Positions 34,577-43,280 of a stretch of 64,000 bases of DNA are shown here, in pieces (position 1 is the stretch's first letter; each line of letters opens with the position of its first letter). The position numbers and the translations under genes are program-made. Where the stretch lies: NCBI RefSeq assembly GCF_005937985.2, contig NZ_CP042172.1, forward strand, positions 3,162,001-3,226,000, in the 5' to 3' direction. This DNA comes from Arthrobacter sp. KBS0702 (GTDB lineage: Bacteria > Actinomycetota > Actinomycetes > Actinomycetales > Micrococcaceae). The notes beneath the pieces are model-generated. The model had not been told where the DNA came from. It did no database searches and saw only the letters and a program-made list of their open reading frames with translations.

Positions 34577-35341
34577 TCAGCGGCCCAGCCATCCACCGTC
34601 GACAGGAAGAATTACACCGTTGACGTAATCCGAGGCCCGGGAGGCAAGGAACACCGTTGCGCCTGCGAGGTCGTCGGGGCGTCCCCACCTGCCAGCGGGA
34701 ATTCGCTCGATGATGCCCTTTTCCCGGACCGGATCATCCTGCAGCGCCTGGGTGTTGTCGGTGGCAATGTAGCCGGGTGCCACGGCGTTGACGTTCACGC
34801 CCCTCGGCGCCCACTCGTTGGCGAGCGCCTTGGTGAGACCGGCGATGCCTGCCTTGGACGCGGTGTAGCCCGGGACGTTGATGCCGCCCTGGAAGCTAAG
34901 CAGTGAGGCTGTGAAGATGATCTTCCCGCTCCCCCGCTCGAGCATGGTTTTCCCGATTTCCCGGCTCAGCATGAACTGGCTGGAGAGGTTCACTTCGATG
35001 ACCTGGTCCCACATGTCATCCGGGTGCTCGGCCGCCGGTTTCCTGGCGATCGTGCCGCCGTTGTTGACCAGGATGTCGATCGGGCCCGCTGCGGCCAGTT
35101 CGTCGGTCAGGCCGCGGACGGCTTCGCGGTCGCCAAAGTCCGCGCGGATGCCGGTGAAGCGGCGGCCCAGAGCCGTCACCCGCTGCTCGACTGCGCTGCC
35201 GACAGGTTCAAGATACGCCGATACCCCGATGATGTCCGCGCCCGCCTCGGCCAGGGCCACGGCCATAGCCAGTCCGATGCCCCGCCGCGCGCCGGTGACG
35301 ACGGCGGTTTGTCCGGTGAGGTCGAAGAGGCCGCCGCTCAT
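34577..35341 (-). CDS. SDR dehydrogenase, KduD / gluconate-5-dehydrogenase-like
   Basis: This 254-residue classical SDR has TGARRGIGLAMA, LVNNGG, the catalytic YTASKAG and the C-terminal VNGVILPVDGGWLGR seen in 2-deoxy-D-gluconate 3-dehydrogenase (KduD) and gluconate 5-dehydrogenase. It would interconvert keto-sugar acids. It overlaps the upstream zinc dehydrogenase by 4 bp (ATGA). Its combination with KDG kinase and KDPG aldolase suggests production of 2-keto-3-deoxygluconate or an equivalent. Confidence 0.88.
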   Translation of the reverse strand: MSGGLFDLTGQTAVVTGARRGIGLAMAVALAEAGADIIGVSAYLEPVGSAVEQRVTALGRRFTGIRADFGDREAVRGLTDELAAAGPIDILVNNGGTIARKPAAEHPDDMWDQVIEVNLSSQFMLSREIGKTMLERGSGKIIFTASLLSFQGGINVPGYTASKAGIAGLTKALANEWAPRGVNVNAVAPGYIATDNTQALQDDPVREKGIIERIPAGRWGRPDDLAGATVFLASRASDYVNGVILPVDGGWLGR

Positions 35342-36372
35342 GACATGGCCCCTGCCACGGGACGGCAGTCAACGAGGACTTTCATGGCGCCGCCGGACTC
35401 GAGGGCCAGGAAGCCCTGTTCGACGTCGTGCAGGCCCACGACTCGCGAAATCAGCCGCCGCGCAGGGATCGCGCCGATCGCCACGAGCTTCACTGCCTCC
35501 TCGAAGTCCTCGCGCTGGTACAGCCGTGCACCGAACATTTCCAGCTCCCGCCAGAAGAACCGGTGCAGGTCGATCTCCTTGGGCTTGGGATGAATCGCCA
35601 CCATCACGAGCCGCCCCCGCGTGGTGAGGACATCGACGGCGGAGTTCACGCCGGCCGCCGCGCCGGAGACTTCGAAGGCCACATCGGCGCCGGCTCCGTC
35701 CGTTTCCTGCATCACGAGGTCGAGCAGGTTCTGTTCACGCGGATCGATGGCGTTGATCCCGGATTCCTTCGCGAGAGCCCGCCGGGCCGGGTCCAGTTCG
35801 ACCAGGACTACGCGGGCTCCCCGCCGCAGCGCGACGGACGCGATGAGCTGGCCAACCGGGCCTCCGCCGATAACGACGACGAATTCGCCGGCGACCAGCC
35901 TGGCGCGGCGCACGTCGTGGACGGCCACCGCCGTGGGCTCAATGAGCGCAGCCTCGTCGAGCGCCAGCCCTTCAGGGAGGGCGACCACAACGTCCGCCGG
36001 CACGTTCCAGGAGCTTTGCATCGAGCCGTCCGAGTCGATGCCGATGAAGTCCAGCTTGTGACAGATGTGCCCGTGGCCGCGGGTGCAGGCTGCGCAGGAA
36101 CCGCAGGACAGGGTGGGCATCACGGTCACAGCTTGGCCGACGGCCCACCCGGTCACACCCTCACCCAGGCTGGCAATGACACCGGACATCTCGTGGCCAA
36201 TGATCGCCGGAACACCGACCCGGGCGTCCATGTCGCCGTGGAAGATGTGCAGATCGGTTCCGCAAAGCCCGGTGTAGGACACCGCGATCTGCACTTCTCC
36301 TGCTGCCGGCGGGGTCTGGGCCGTAGGAGTGGTGCTGAACGTTCGGGATCCGATATACGTGGCAGCGGTCAT
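35338..36372 (-). CDS. Zinc-containing medium-chain alcohol dehydrogenase (sugar/sugar-acid type)
   Basis: This 344-residue MDR enzyme has the catalytic zinc motif GLCGTDLHIFHGD and GHEMSGV, a structural zinc cluster CGSCAACTRGHGHIC, and an NAD-binding GGGPVGQLIA. It resembles L-idonate 5-, sorbitol or threonine-type dehydrogenases and would oxidise a hydroxyl of a polyol or sugar acid. The ATG at 36372 is 35 bp from the ATPase gene of the transporter. It likely supplies the first oxidation after import. Confidence 0.88.
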   Translation of the reverse strand: MTAATYIGSRTFSTTPTAQTPPAAGEVQIAVSYTGLCGTDLHIFHGDMDARVGVPAIIGHEMSGVIASLGEGVTGWAVGQAVTVMPTLSCGSCAACTRGHGHICHKLDFIGIDSDGSMQSSWNVPADVVVALPEGLALDEAALIEPTAVAVHDVRRARLVAGEFVVVIGGGPVGQLIASVALRRGARVVLVELDPARRALAKESGINAIDPREQNLLDLVMQETDGAGADVAFEVSGAAAGVNSAVDVLTTRGRLVMVAIHPKPKEIDLHRFFWRELEMFGARLYQREDFEEAVKLVAIGAIPARRLISRVVGLHDVEQGFLALESGGAMKVLVDCRPVAGAMS

Positions 36373-36407
36373 GGAAGTGCTCCTTGCAATGGTTTGGGCG
36401 TGGCGGG

Positions 36408-37130
36408 CTAGAGGACCTTGCTGAGGAATCCTTGAGTTCGCGCGTGCTGTGGAGTGGAGAAGATCTGTTCGGGGGTGCCTTCCTCGACGATCAGCCCCTG
36501 GTCCATGAAGATCACGCGGTCCGCCACTTCCCTGGCGAATCCCATTTCGTGGGTGACGACCACCATGGTCATGCCCTCGTTTGCCAGGTCCTTCATGACG
36601 GTCAGCACTTCGCCGACGATCTCCGGGTCCAGGGCGGACGTCGGTTCGTCGAAGAGCATGATTTTCGGATCCATGGCCAGGGCCCGGGCGATGGCCACCC
36701 TCTGCATCTGGCCGCCGGACAGGCTCCCGGGGTAAGTTTCCGTCTTTGCGGCGAGACCGACCTTGGCCAGGAGCATTTCCGCCTTGGCCCGGGCCTCTTC
36801 CTTCGATACCTTGCCGACCTTGAGCGGGGCCAGCATGACGTTGTCGATGACTTTCAAATGCGGGAAGAGGTTGAAGTGCTGGAAGACCATCCCGGCCTCC
36901 TGGCGAACCAGGTTGATGTTCGTTTTGGCGTCGTCCAGCCTGTGCTTGTTGATAACGATGCTGCCGGAGGTGATCGATTCCAGGCCGTTCATGCACCGCA
37001 GGAAGGTGCTTTTACCGGACCCGGAAGGGCCAATGACGCACACGACCTCACGCTCCCGGATGTGGCAATCCACCCCTTTCAGCACATGGTTTTGTCCGAA
37101 CTTCTTGTTCAGGTTCTCAACAACAATCAC
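36408..37130 (-). CDS. Polar amino-acid-type ABC transporter ATPase (GlnQ-like)
   Basis: This 240-residue ATPase has Walker [10 protein letters not shown], the signature [15 protein letters not shown], Walker [13 protein letters not shown] and the switch His in [14 protein letters not shown], matching the GlnQ/HisP group. The GTG at 37130 follows GGAA by 8 bases. It forms a transporter with two permeases and a family 3 binding protein upstream. The same operon continues into sugar-acid enzymes, so the usual amino-acid label may be misleading. Confidence 0.92.
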   Translation of the reverse strand: MIVVENLNKKFGQNHVLKGVDCHIREREVVCVIGPSGSGKSTFLRCMNGLESITSGSIVINKHRLDDAKTNINLVRQEAGMVFQHFNLFPHLKVIDNVMLAPLKVGKVSKEEARAKAEMLLAKVGLAAKTETYPGSLSGGQMQRVAIARALAMDPKIMLFDEPTSALDPEIVGEVLTVMKDLANEGMTMVVVTHEMGFAREVADRVIFMDQGLIVEEGTPEQIFSTPQHARTQGFLSKVL

Positions 37131-37145
37131 TTTTCATGTTCCGTT

Positions 37146-37835
37146 CTAGAGGCCCGCGGGCTCTGGGAGTTTGAGGGGGTCCACGTGGATCCCGGTTCGT
37201 TTCTCGTACAGCCGCCCCAACAGCGAGATGCCGTAGCAGATGACGAAATACATGCCGGCGACAACCAGGAATGTCTTGATGGGATCACCGGTCAGGTTGG
37301 TGACGACATTGCCCGCGTGGGTGAGCTCGAGCAGGCCGGTGACGGTGACCAGGGACGAGTCCTTGACCAACCCGATGAGGAAGCCGATGCCGGGCGGGAC
37401 CATGATCCTGACCGCCTGCGGCAGGATCACGTACCGGAGCTTCCGCCAGTAGTCCAGGCCAAGCGCGTCGGCCGCTTCGCTTTGGCCCTTCTCGACGGCC
37501 TCGATGCTGCCGCGGACGATCTCGGCCACGTAGGCGGCAGCGAAGCAGGTCAGGGCTATCACGGCCGAGGAGAACTTATCCGGCTCCAGGCCCGGAAACA
37601 GCAGCGGGATTCCGAAGAAGACGAAGAAGATGATGACCAGGACGGGAATCCCGCGGACGCAGCTGATGTAGATCGTGCTGATCCACCGGGCAATCCTGCT
37701 CGGAGAGGTCCGGGCGATGCCGAGGATCAGGCCGAAGATGACACCAAGCACTCCGGAGACTGCACAGAGTTGGATAGTCAGCCAGGCACCCTCGGCCAGG
37801 GGCACGAGGTCCTGCCAATCAAAGGGCCTAAACAT
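37146..37835 (-). CDS. Polar amino-acid-type ABC permease 2
   Basis: This 229-residue HisM/HisQ-type permease has five hydrophobic segments and the EAA loop EAADALGLDYWRKLRYVILPQAVRIMVPPG. It pairs with the permease upstream to make the membrane channel of the ABC importer. Its ATG overlaps the end of that permease by 8 bp, and the ATPase gene follows 15 bp later. Confidence 0.9.
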   Translation of the reverse strand: MFRPFDWQDLVPLAEGAWLTIQLCAVSGVLGVIFGLILGIARTSPSRIARWISTIYISCVRGIPVLVIIFFVFFGIPLLFPGLEPDKFSSAVIALTCFAAAYVAEIVRGSIEAVEKGQSEAADALGLDYWRKLRYVILPQAVRIMVPPGIGFLIGLVKDSSLVTVTGLLELTHAGNVVTNLTGDPIKTFLVVAGMYFVICYGISLLGRLYEKRTGIHVDPLKLPEPAGL

Positions 37836-38499
37836 GCGTACCCACCGCCCAACGGAACAGCGTCGTTTCGGCCCGCTTTGAGACCAGGGACATCAGCGCT
37901 GACACTCCGAGGTAGAGGAGCCCGCCGACGGCCAGTACCTCAATGGTCCGGTACGTGGTGTTGCTGACGCTCATGATCGCGTTGGTCAATTCTGGGAGCG
38001 AGATGATGGATCCAATCGACGAAGCCAGGAACAGCAGAATGAGCTGGTTGGTCAATGCGGGAAAGACGTTGCGGGTGGCCGGCAACAGCACGATGTAGCG
38101 AACGATCTGGGCGGGTTTCATGCCCAGCGCCTTTCCGGCCTCACGCAGTCCGCGGGGCACGGATTCGAACCCTGCACGGTAGATCTCGGCCGTGTAGGCG
38201 GCGTTGTTCAAGGTCAGGCCGATAACGGCCGCCCAGACGGGCTCGAGATTGATGCCCAAGGCGGGAAGGGCAAAGTAGATCAAGTACAGCTGTACGAGCA
38301 GAGGCGTGTTGCGGATGGCCTCGATGTAGCAGGTGCAGAGGATACTGATTGCTTTTCCGGGTCCGGCCTTCCCCAGGTACACGAGTACACCGAGCACGCT
38401 GCCCGCCAGCATGGCCACGAGGGTGATGTACAAAGCCGTCCAGAGCCCCTCCAGGAGAAGCGAGCTGTACGGGAGAAGGTCTCCAAAATATAAAGCCAT
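37828..38499 (-). CDS. Polar amino-acid-type ABC permease 1
   Basis: This 223-residue permease has five helices and the EAA loop EAGKALGMKPAQIVRYIVLLPATRNVFPALT, typical of amino-acid importers. I place the start at the ATG at 38499, just before the hydrophobic ELLPYSSLLLEGLW region; a GTG at 38556 would add 19 polar residues. It is followed by the second permease with an 8-bp overlap and preceded by the binding protein gene, 85 bp away. Confidence 0.88.
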   Translation of the reverse strand: MALYFGDLLPYSSLLLEGLWTALYITLVAMLAGSVLGVLVYLGKAGPGKAISILCTCYIEAIRNTPLLVQLYLIYFALPALGINLEPVWAAVIGLTLNNAAYTAEIYRAGFESVPRGLREAGKALGMKPAQIVRYIVLLPATRNVFPALTNQLILLFLASSIGSIISLPELTNAIMSVSNTTYRTIEVLAVGGLLYLGVSALMSLVSKRAETTLFRWAVGTHV

Positions 38500-38584
38500 G
38501 TGCAAAGGGTCCTGTCCGTGAACGGCAGCGTGGGTGGAGGTCTTGCTATCCCCCACCCACGCTGGAGGCGCGTTCGACTATCTG

Positions 38585-39421
38585 TTAGTGGGCGAGGAAG
38601 GGAGGCAGGCTCAGCCCGAACCACTTCTGCAGCGACGCCTCGTTTTGTCCGGAGATGTTGTAGTTCCGGATGAAGTTGTTGAGGTAGTTCAGCCACGTCT
38701 GGTCGCCCGGCTTCACGCCGATCGAGAACAGTGCCGGCTTGATCGGGTCGCCCTTGACGACCTGGAACGCGGTAGGTTCCTTCTTCACGAGACCGCCGAC
38801 GATGGCGTTGTTTTCGATCAGGGCGTCCACCTTGCCGCTCTTCAGCGCCTGGATGGAGTCAGCCGTGGTGTTGAACCCGGTCACTTTGGCGTTGGGGAAG
38901 CTGGCCTTGAGGATCTGCTCGCCCACGCTGCCCCGTGAGGTAGCGACCGATTTGCCGTCCAGATCGGCGTAGCTGGCGATCTTGCTTCCGGCCGGCACCA
39001 TAAAGACCGTGGAGCTGGCCGCGTACGGGTCAGACATCTCGACCACTTGGGCACGCGCATCGGAAGCGGTGAAGGTGGCGATGACGGCATCCGCCTTATC
39101 GGTCTGCAGCAGCGGGATGCGGCTTTCGTTCGTGGCGGTGACGAATTCAATCTTCGCGCCCAGCGAGGCACCCAGCGCGTTGGCGACGTCAATGTCGAAG
39201 CCCTCGCGGTCTCCGTTCGCATTCATGACGCCGTATCCCGGGGAGTCGGCGCTGACGGCGATCTTGATCGTCTTCGACTTGAGAATCTTGGTGAGATGGC
39301 TGTCCGCCACGGCTCCTGCCGAAGCGCCGGCGTTCGCGGCGCCGCCCGAGGAGCACCCCCCCAACGTCAGGGCCAAAGCGACTGCCGGAACAAGAAGCAA
39401 CTTCGGTGTTGCTCTGAACAT
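38585..39421 (-). CDS. Family 3 solute-binding lipoprotein of the polar ABC importer
   Basis: This 278-residue protein has a lipobox signal (LLLVPAVALALTLGGC; lipid-anchored Cys near residue 23) and a family 3 binding-protein body: IKIAVSADSPGYGVMNANGDREGFDIDVANALGASLG, then DKADAVIATFTA and NYNISGQNEASLQKWFG. AGGAG lies 7 bases before the ATG at 39421. It is the first gene of the eight-gene operon and the closest to the GntR regulator promoter. Confidence 0.9.
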   Translation of the reverse strand: MFRATPKLLLVPAVALALTLGGCSSGGAANAGASAGAVADSHLTKILKSKTIKIAVSADSPGYGVMNANGDREGFDIDVANALGASLGAKIEFVTATNESRIPLLQTDKADAVIATFTASDARAQVVEMSDPYAASSTVFMVPAGSKIASYADLDGKSVATSRGSVGEQILKASFPNAKVTGFNTTADSIQALKSGKVDALIENNAIVGGLVKKEPTAFQVVKGDPIKPALFSIGVKPGDQTWLNYLNNFIRNYNISGQNEASLQKWFGLSLPPFLAH

Positions 39422-39510
39422 GGGAACTCTCCTGTGATCGTTACTGCGTATCGGAAGCGGGCGCTGACGGCGTCCCGGGTCTCCCCGGCCGCTGTGTGCG
39501 TCGAGGATCG

Positions 39511-39554
39511 TATAGGAATATGTTGTATCATATATGCAATGTGATCCAGGTCAA
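39511..39554 (-). promoter_or_regulatory. Promoter and GntR operator of the polar ABC/KDG operon
   Basis: On the minus strand a -35 TTGACC (39549-39554) and -10 TATGAT (39527-39532) are 16 bp apart. The +-strand GTGATCCAGGTCAAG (39541-39555) and TTGTATCATATAT around the -10 match the fuconate promoter at 46 kb. Also TATAGGAATATG at 39511-39522. Confidence 0.72.
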
Positions 39555-39631
39555 GCTTTGTGAACTTTGGACTGTCGCACAACTGCCGACAAGGCGCCGC
39601 GGGCGCCTCGTCGGCCACCGAGAGGAAAGAA

Positions 39632-40366
39632 ATGACGGCACCAACCGCAGGCGACACATCGATGACCAAGGTCGCAGCCGGCGGGGTCTACGCGGCGCTG
39701 CGCCAGTCGATCCTGGACGGCGAGATCACTCCGGGCACGCGCATCAACATCGACGCCGTATCCCGGCGGCTGGGAGTCTCCCACACACCGGTCCGGGAAG
39801 CGCTGCAGCGGCTCGAGGGCGACAACCTGCTGAGGTACTACCCAAGCCGGGGCTACAGCACCACGCCGCTGTTGAGCCTGGCGGAGCTCCGTTCCCTGTT
39901 TGAGTTCCGGCTCCTGGTGGAACCTTGGGCGGCGCGCTCGGCGGCAGTGGAGCGGCTGTCAAACCCCTCGGGCGCCCTCCGGTCCGAGCTCGCGGCACTT
40001 GAACGCCACGTCGATGACACGGCCAACCTGCGCCAGGACCTGGTGGCCCATGATGCGCGCTTCCATGACCTGATCCTGGCAGCCGCAGGAAACCACGTGG
40101 TCCAGCAGGCTTACGTCCAGACCCACTGCCACCTCCACATGTTCCGCCTCTACCCCGCCGACTGGGACGGCCGGATCACCCTGGTGGAGCACCAGGGCAT
40201 CCACGCGGCCATTGCGGACCGGGACCCGGGGGCGGCCGAGAACGCCATGAGCGAGCACATCCGCAGCTCCTTCTACCGCTTCGCGCGGGCGTTCGACGAG
40301 GAGCCGGCACCCCTCGCCGAAGCCACCCTGGTGCGGATGGCCCCGGACCGGCCGGCGGCCTCCTAA
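39632..40366 (+). CDS. GntR/FCD-family regulator of the ABC/KDG operon
   Basis: This 244-residue FadR-type regulator has a winged HTH (INIDAVSRRLGVSHTPVREALQRLEGDNLL) and an FCD effector domain with HDARFHDLILAAAGN and the metal-binding His in THCHLHMFR. GAGAGGAAAGA precedes the ATG at 39632. It is divergent from the ABC operon. The protein at 46239 is a close paralogue, roughly two-thirds identical by eye, so the two probably bind similar operators. It overlaps the convergent SDR gene by 4 bp. Confidence 0.9.
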   Translation: MTAPTAGDTSMTKVAAGGVYAALRQSILDGEITPGTRINIDAVSRRLGVSHTPVREALQRLEGDNLLRYYPSRGYSTTPLLSLAELRSLFEFRLLVEPWAARSAAVERLSNPSGALRSELAALERHVDDTANLRQDLVAHDARFHDLILAAAGNHVVQQAYVQTHCHLHMFRLYPADWDGRITLVEHQGIHAAIADRDPGAAENAMSEHIRSSFYRFARAFDEEPAPLAEATLVRMAPDRPAAS

Positions 40367-41130
40367 CCGGCGGGACGCAGGCGCAACGCCTGCATCCCGC
40401 CGTCGACGGCCAGTTCGGTCCCCGTGGTCGAGCCGGCGAGGGGGCTCGCAAGATAGGCAATGGCCGCGGCGATCTCTTCCGGGGCGACCAGCCGGCCGTG
40501 CGGCTGGCGGGCCTCCAGCGCGGCGCGTTCCGCCACGGGATCGTCAGCCTGGCCCAGCAGGCGGCTGACCCATGGCGTGTCCGCGGTGCCGGGATTGACG
40601 CAGTTGACCCGGATGCCCTCACGGATGTGGTCCGCCGCCATGCTCATCGTCAGGGCGCGGACAGCGCCCTTGCTGGCCGCGTAGAGCGCCCGCCCCGGCA
40701 GCCCGGCGGTGGCGGCGATGGATGAGGTGTTGACGATGGCGGCGGCTGCCGACTGGCGGAGGTAGGGCAGCGCGGCCCGGCTCACGCGGACTGCTCCGAC
40801 CACGTTGACGTCGAAGACGTGGTGCCATTCGGCGTCGTCGTTGTCCGCCACGGTGCCTTGCGCCCCTATCCCGGCGTTGTTGACGACGACGTCGATTCCT
40901 CCGAGCTCCCGGGCTGCCTGCTCGACGGCGGCGCGGACGGAGGCGTCGTTGGCGACGTCGCACAGGATCGCGAGCGCGGGCGCGGCCACGGCCTCCGGAT
41001 TCAGGTCCAGCACCGCCACCTTGGCTCCCCTGCCGAGCAGATGGGCCGTTGTGGCGGCCCCGATGCCGGAGGCTCCGCCGGTGACGATGACCCGGATACC
41101 GGCAAACTCCATGCCGTGGTCCCCGTTCAT
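40363..41130 (-). CDS. SDR dehydrogenase, probable 2-keto-3-deoxy-L-fuconate dehydrogenase
   Basis: This 255-residue classical SDR has TGGASGIGAATTAHL, VNNAG and the catalytic YAASKGAVRAL. Placed last in an operon led by L-fuconate dehydratase, it fits 2-keto-3-deoxy-L-fuconate 4-dehydrogenase, giving the 2,4-diketo acid cleaved by the FAH gene upstream. That step is inferred from context. The ATG at 41130 overlaps the FAH gene stop by 4 bp. It is convergent with the GntR gene by a 4-bp overlap. Confidence 0.83.
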   Translation of the reverse strand: MNGDHGMEFAGIRVIVTGGASGIGAATTAHLLGRGAKVAVLDLNPEAVAAPALAILCDVANDASVRAAVEQAARELGGIDVVVNNAGIGAQGTVADNDDAEWHHVFDVNVVGAVRVSRAALPYLRQSAAAAIVNTSSIAATAGLPGRALYAASKGAVRALTMSMAADHIREGIRVNCVNPGTADTPWVSRLLGQADDPVAERAALEARQPHGRLVAPEEIAAAIAYLASPLAGSTTGTELAVDGGMQALRLRPAG

Positions 41131-41969
41131 GCTACGAATTCATGGCGCTGGCGCCCCAGGCCCTGGATCTCGATTTCCACCACATCGCCAGCCTTCAAGT
41201 ACGGGAAGCGCCCGGACAACGCGACCCCCTCCGGCGTGCCGGTGCAGATCAGATCGCCGGGTTCGAGGACCATGTACTGGCTGAGGTTCCAGACGATGGT
41301 CTCGACGTCGAAGATCATGTCCGCCGTGGAGGAGTCCTGGCGGAGTTCGCCATTGACCCAGCTGCGGAGGCGCAGCTCGCCGGTACCCACCTCATCCGGA
41401 GTGACCAGGTACGGCCCGGTGGGGCAGAACCCCGGCGAGCTCTTGCCCTTGGACCACTGGCCGCCGGAAACGTTCAGCTGGAAATCACGCTCGGAGAGAT
41501 CATCGACCACGACGAAGCCTGCAATGTGGTCCCGGGCCGCTTCGGGCGACTCCAGATAGGAGACGCGGCTCCCGATGACCACACCGAGCTCAACTTCCCA
41601 GTCGGTCCTGGTCGATCCGCGGGGGATGCCGACGGCGTCATCCGGGCCGCCGACAGTATTGGGGGTCTTGAGGAAAATGACCGGGTGGGTGGGCGGCTCC
41701 GCGCCGGATTCGGCGGCGTGTGCGGCGTAGTTCAAGCCGACGCAGATAACCGCCGACGGCCGCGCGATCGGAGCGCCGTAGCGCACGCCCGTGGCATTGA
41801 TTTCCGGGAGGGTGCCCGCGGTCAGCGCGGCAGCGGCGGCCGCAGGACCGCCCTGGGACAGGAAGTTTCCGTCGATCGCGGCGGTAAGGCTACTGAGCGC
41901 GTAGTGCCTCCCCTCGTGGACGAGGACGGGCTGTTCGGCGCCGGGGGCGCCGATCTGGGCAAACTTCAT
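41127..41969 (-). CDS. FAH-family hydrolase, probable 2,4-diketo-3-deoxy-L-fuconate hydrolase
   Basis: This 280-residue protein has the fumarylacetoacetate hydrolase motifs VGLNYAAHAAESG, DWEVELGVVIGS with the divalent-metal Glu/Glu/Asp ligands, and GDLICTGTPEGVA at the C-terminus. Its neighbours are an L-fuconate dehydratase and an SDR, so the likely reaction is hydrolysis of 2,4-diketo-3-deoxy-L-fuconate to pyruvate and L-lactate. AAGGA sits 8 bases before the ATG at 41969. It follows a 117-bp gap containing a hairpin. Confidence 0.85.
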   Translation of the reverse strand: MKFAQIGAPGAEQPVLVHEGRHYALSSLTAAIDGNFLSQGGPAAAAAALTAGTLPEINATGVRYGAPIARPSAVICVGLNYAAHAAESGAEPPTHPVIFLKTPNTVGGPDDAVGIPRGSTRTDWEVELGVVIGSRVSYLESPEAARDHIAGFVVVDDLSERDFQLNVSGGQWSKGKSSPGFCPTGPYLVTPDEVGTGELRLRSWVNGELRQDSSTADMIFDVETIVWNLSQYMVLEPGDLICTGTPEGVALSGRFPYLKAGDVVEIEIQGLGRQRHEFVA

Positions 41970-42009
41970 GGAGAGTTCCTTTCGGTCGTTCATCGGTACG
42001 CAGAAGGAC

Positions 42010-42036
42010 GACGGCGGGAAGCTCCCGGCCGCCGTC
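42010..42036. terminator. Imperfect stem-loop inside the fuconate operon
   Basis: GACGGCGGGA and TCCC...GCCGTC pair with a 4-nt bulge. It lies in the 117-bp gap between the two FAH-family genes and may lower or separate expression of the genes downstream on the minus strand. Confidence 0.5.
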
Positions 42037-42086
42037 CTCCCGATTCGGTCCGCCAGCACACAGCCCGGCGGGCCGGGCTGTGTGGC

Positions 42087-43280
42087 TTAGCTGGCGCTGA
42101 GGCTGGACTCCTGGGCTGTGCGCTGGTCCCGCAGGTAGCCGAAGAGTTCCCGCAGGCCGAAGGACCATCGCGGCAGCTCTTCCGCTGCCCCGACCCGGTT
42201 GATCAGGGCACCGAGGTGACGGCTGCGGATGGTCACGAGGTCGCCCGGCCGGTGGGTGAAGCCCTGTCCGGGCTCCGCCCGGTCCTGGGTCGGCGCGAAG
42301 AGGGTCCCCGTGAACAGAGCGAACCCATCCGGGTATTGGTGATGGCTGCCGTATGTTGCCGCGACCAGCTCCTCGAACGGCCGGCTGATCCGCGCCACGG
42401 AGTTGCGGCCCTCCAGCTCGTAGCCATCCTCCCCTTCCACCCGCAGCAGGATTTCCTCCTGGCGCAACGTCTCGAGGGTGAAACTGCCGTCGAACAAGCG
42501 GATCAGGGGACCCAGTGCGCTGGACGCGTTGTTGTCCTTCGCCTTGCCCAGCAGCAGGGCGCTGCGTCCTTCCACGTCCCGGAGATTCACGTCGTTGCCC
42601 AGCGTTGCGCCCACAACGGCGCCCGTCGAGGTGGCGATGAGCACCAGTTCCGGCTCCGGGTTGTTCCACGAGGAGAAGGCGGGAATGCCGATTCCGGCCC
42701 CCAGCCCCACCGAGGAGAGCACCGGTGCCTTGGTGAAGACCTCGGGGTCCGGCCCGATGCCGACCTCCAGGTACTGTGACCACAGCCCCTCGGCGATGAG
42801 TACCTTCTTGGCCTCGGCCGCTTCCGCCGAACCGGGGCGGATGGAGGCGATGCTGCCGCCGAGTGCGCGGCCCACGAGCTCGCGCACCTCCAGGGCGCGG
42901 CTGGCGTCTCCGCCGCAGCGCTCCTCGATGACACGCTCGATCATGCTGTCCACGAAGGTCACGCCGCAGGCCTTGATGACCTGCAGGTCCACCGGCGCCA
43001 GGAAGTGCGGACGGTCCGCGTCCCGCGCCAGCGATGCGCTGACGACGTCGGCGGTGTTCCACCGCGGCTCCGTCAGGGCGGCACGGACCGCCGCGGCCAG
43101 GTCGGGAAGCTCCAGCAGTTCGGAGACGGTTCCCGCCAAGCCGGTCAGGTCGAAGACAACCCCTTCCTGGACCGCGACCACCCGCGGGCCTCCCGTTGCC
43201 GGGTCCCAGAGCCGGCCGACCAGCAGGGCCCGCGCCGCATCATCGGGCAGGACCGAGGCCGCTGCCAGCGGCGCGTTCAC
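42087..43280 (-). CDS. FAH-fold keto-deoxy-sugar-acid dehydratase-like protein
   Basis: This 397-residue protein has the FAH-type C-terminal fold with VIKACGVTFVDSMIERVIEER, EPELVLIATSTGAVVGATLGNDVNLRD and GRNSVARISRPFEELVAATYGSHH, resembling 2-keto-3-deoxyarabinonate or xylonate dehydratases. In this setting it would convert 2-keto-3-deoxy-pentonate to alpha-ketoglutarate semialdehyde. The GTG at 43280 has GAGGGGC upstream and overlaps the dehydrogenase stop by 4 bp. This length and role are inferred. Confidence 0.78.
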   Translation of the reverse strand: MNAPLAAASVLPDDAARALLVGRLWDPATGGPRVVAVQEGVVFDLTGLAGTVSELLELPDLAAAVRAALTEPRWNTADVVSASLARDADRPHFLAPVDLQVIKACGVTFVDSMIERVIEERCGGDASRALEVRELVGRALGGSIASIRPGSAEAAEAKKVLIAEGLWSQYLEVGIGPDPEVFTKAPVLSSVGLGAGIGIPAFSSWNNPEPELVLIATSTGAVVGATLGNDVNLRDVEGRSALLLGKAKDNNASSALGPLIRLFDGSFTLETLRQEEILLRVEGEDGYELEGRNSVARISRPFEELVAATYGSHHQYPDGFALFTGTLFAPTQDRAEPGQGFTHRPGDLVTIRSRHLGALINRVGAAEELPRWSFGLRELFGYLRDQRTAQESSLSAS

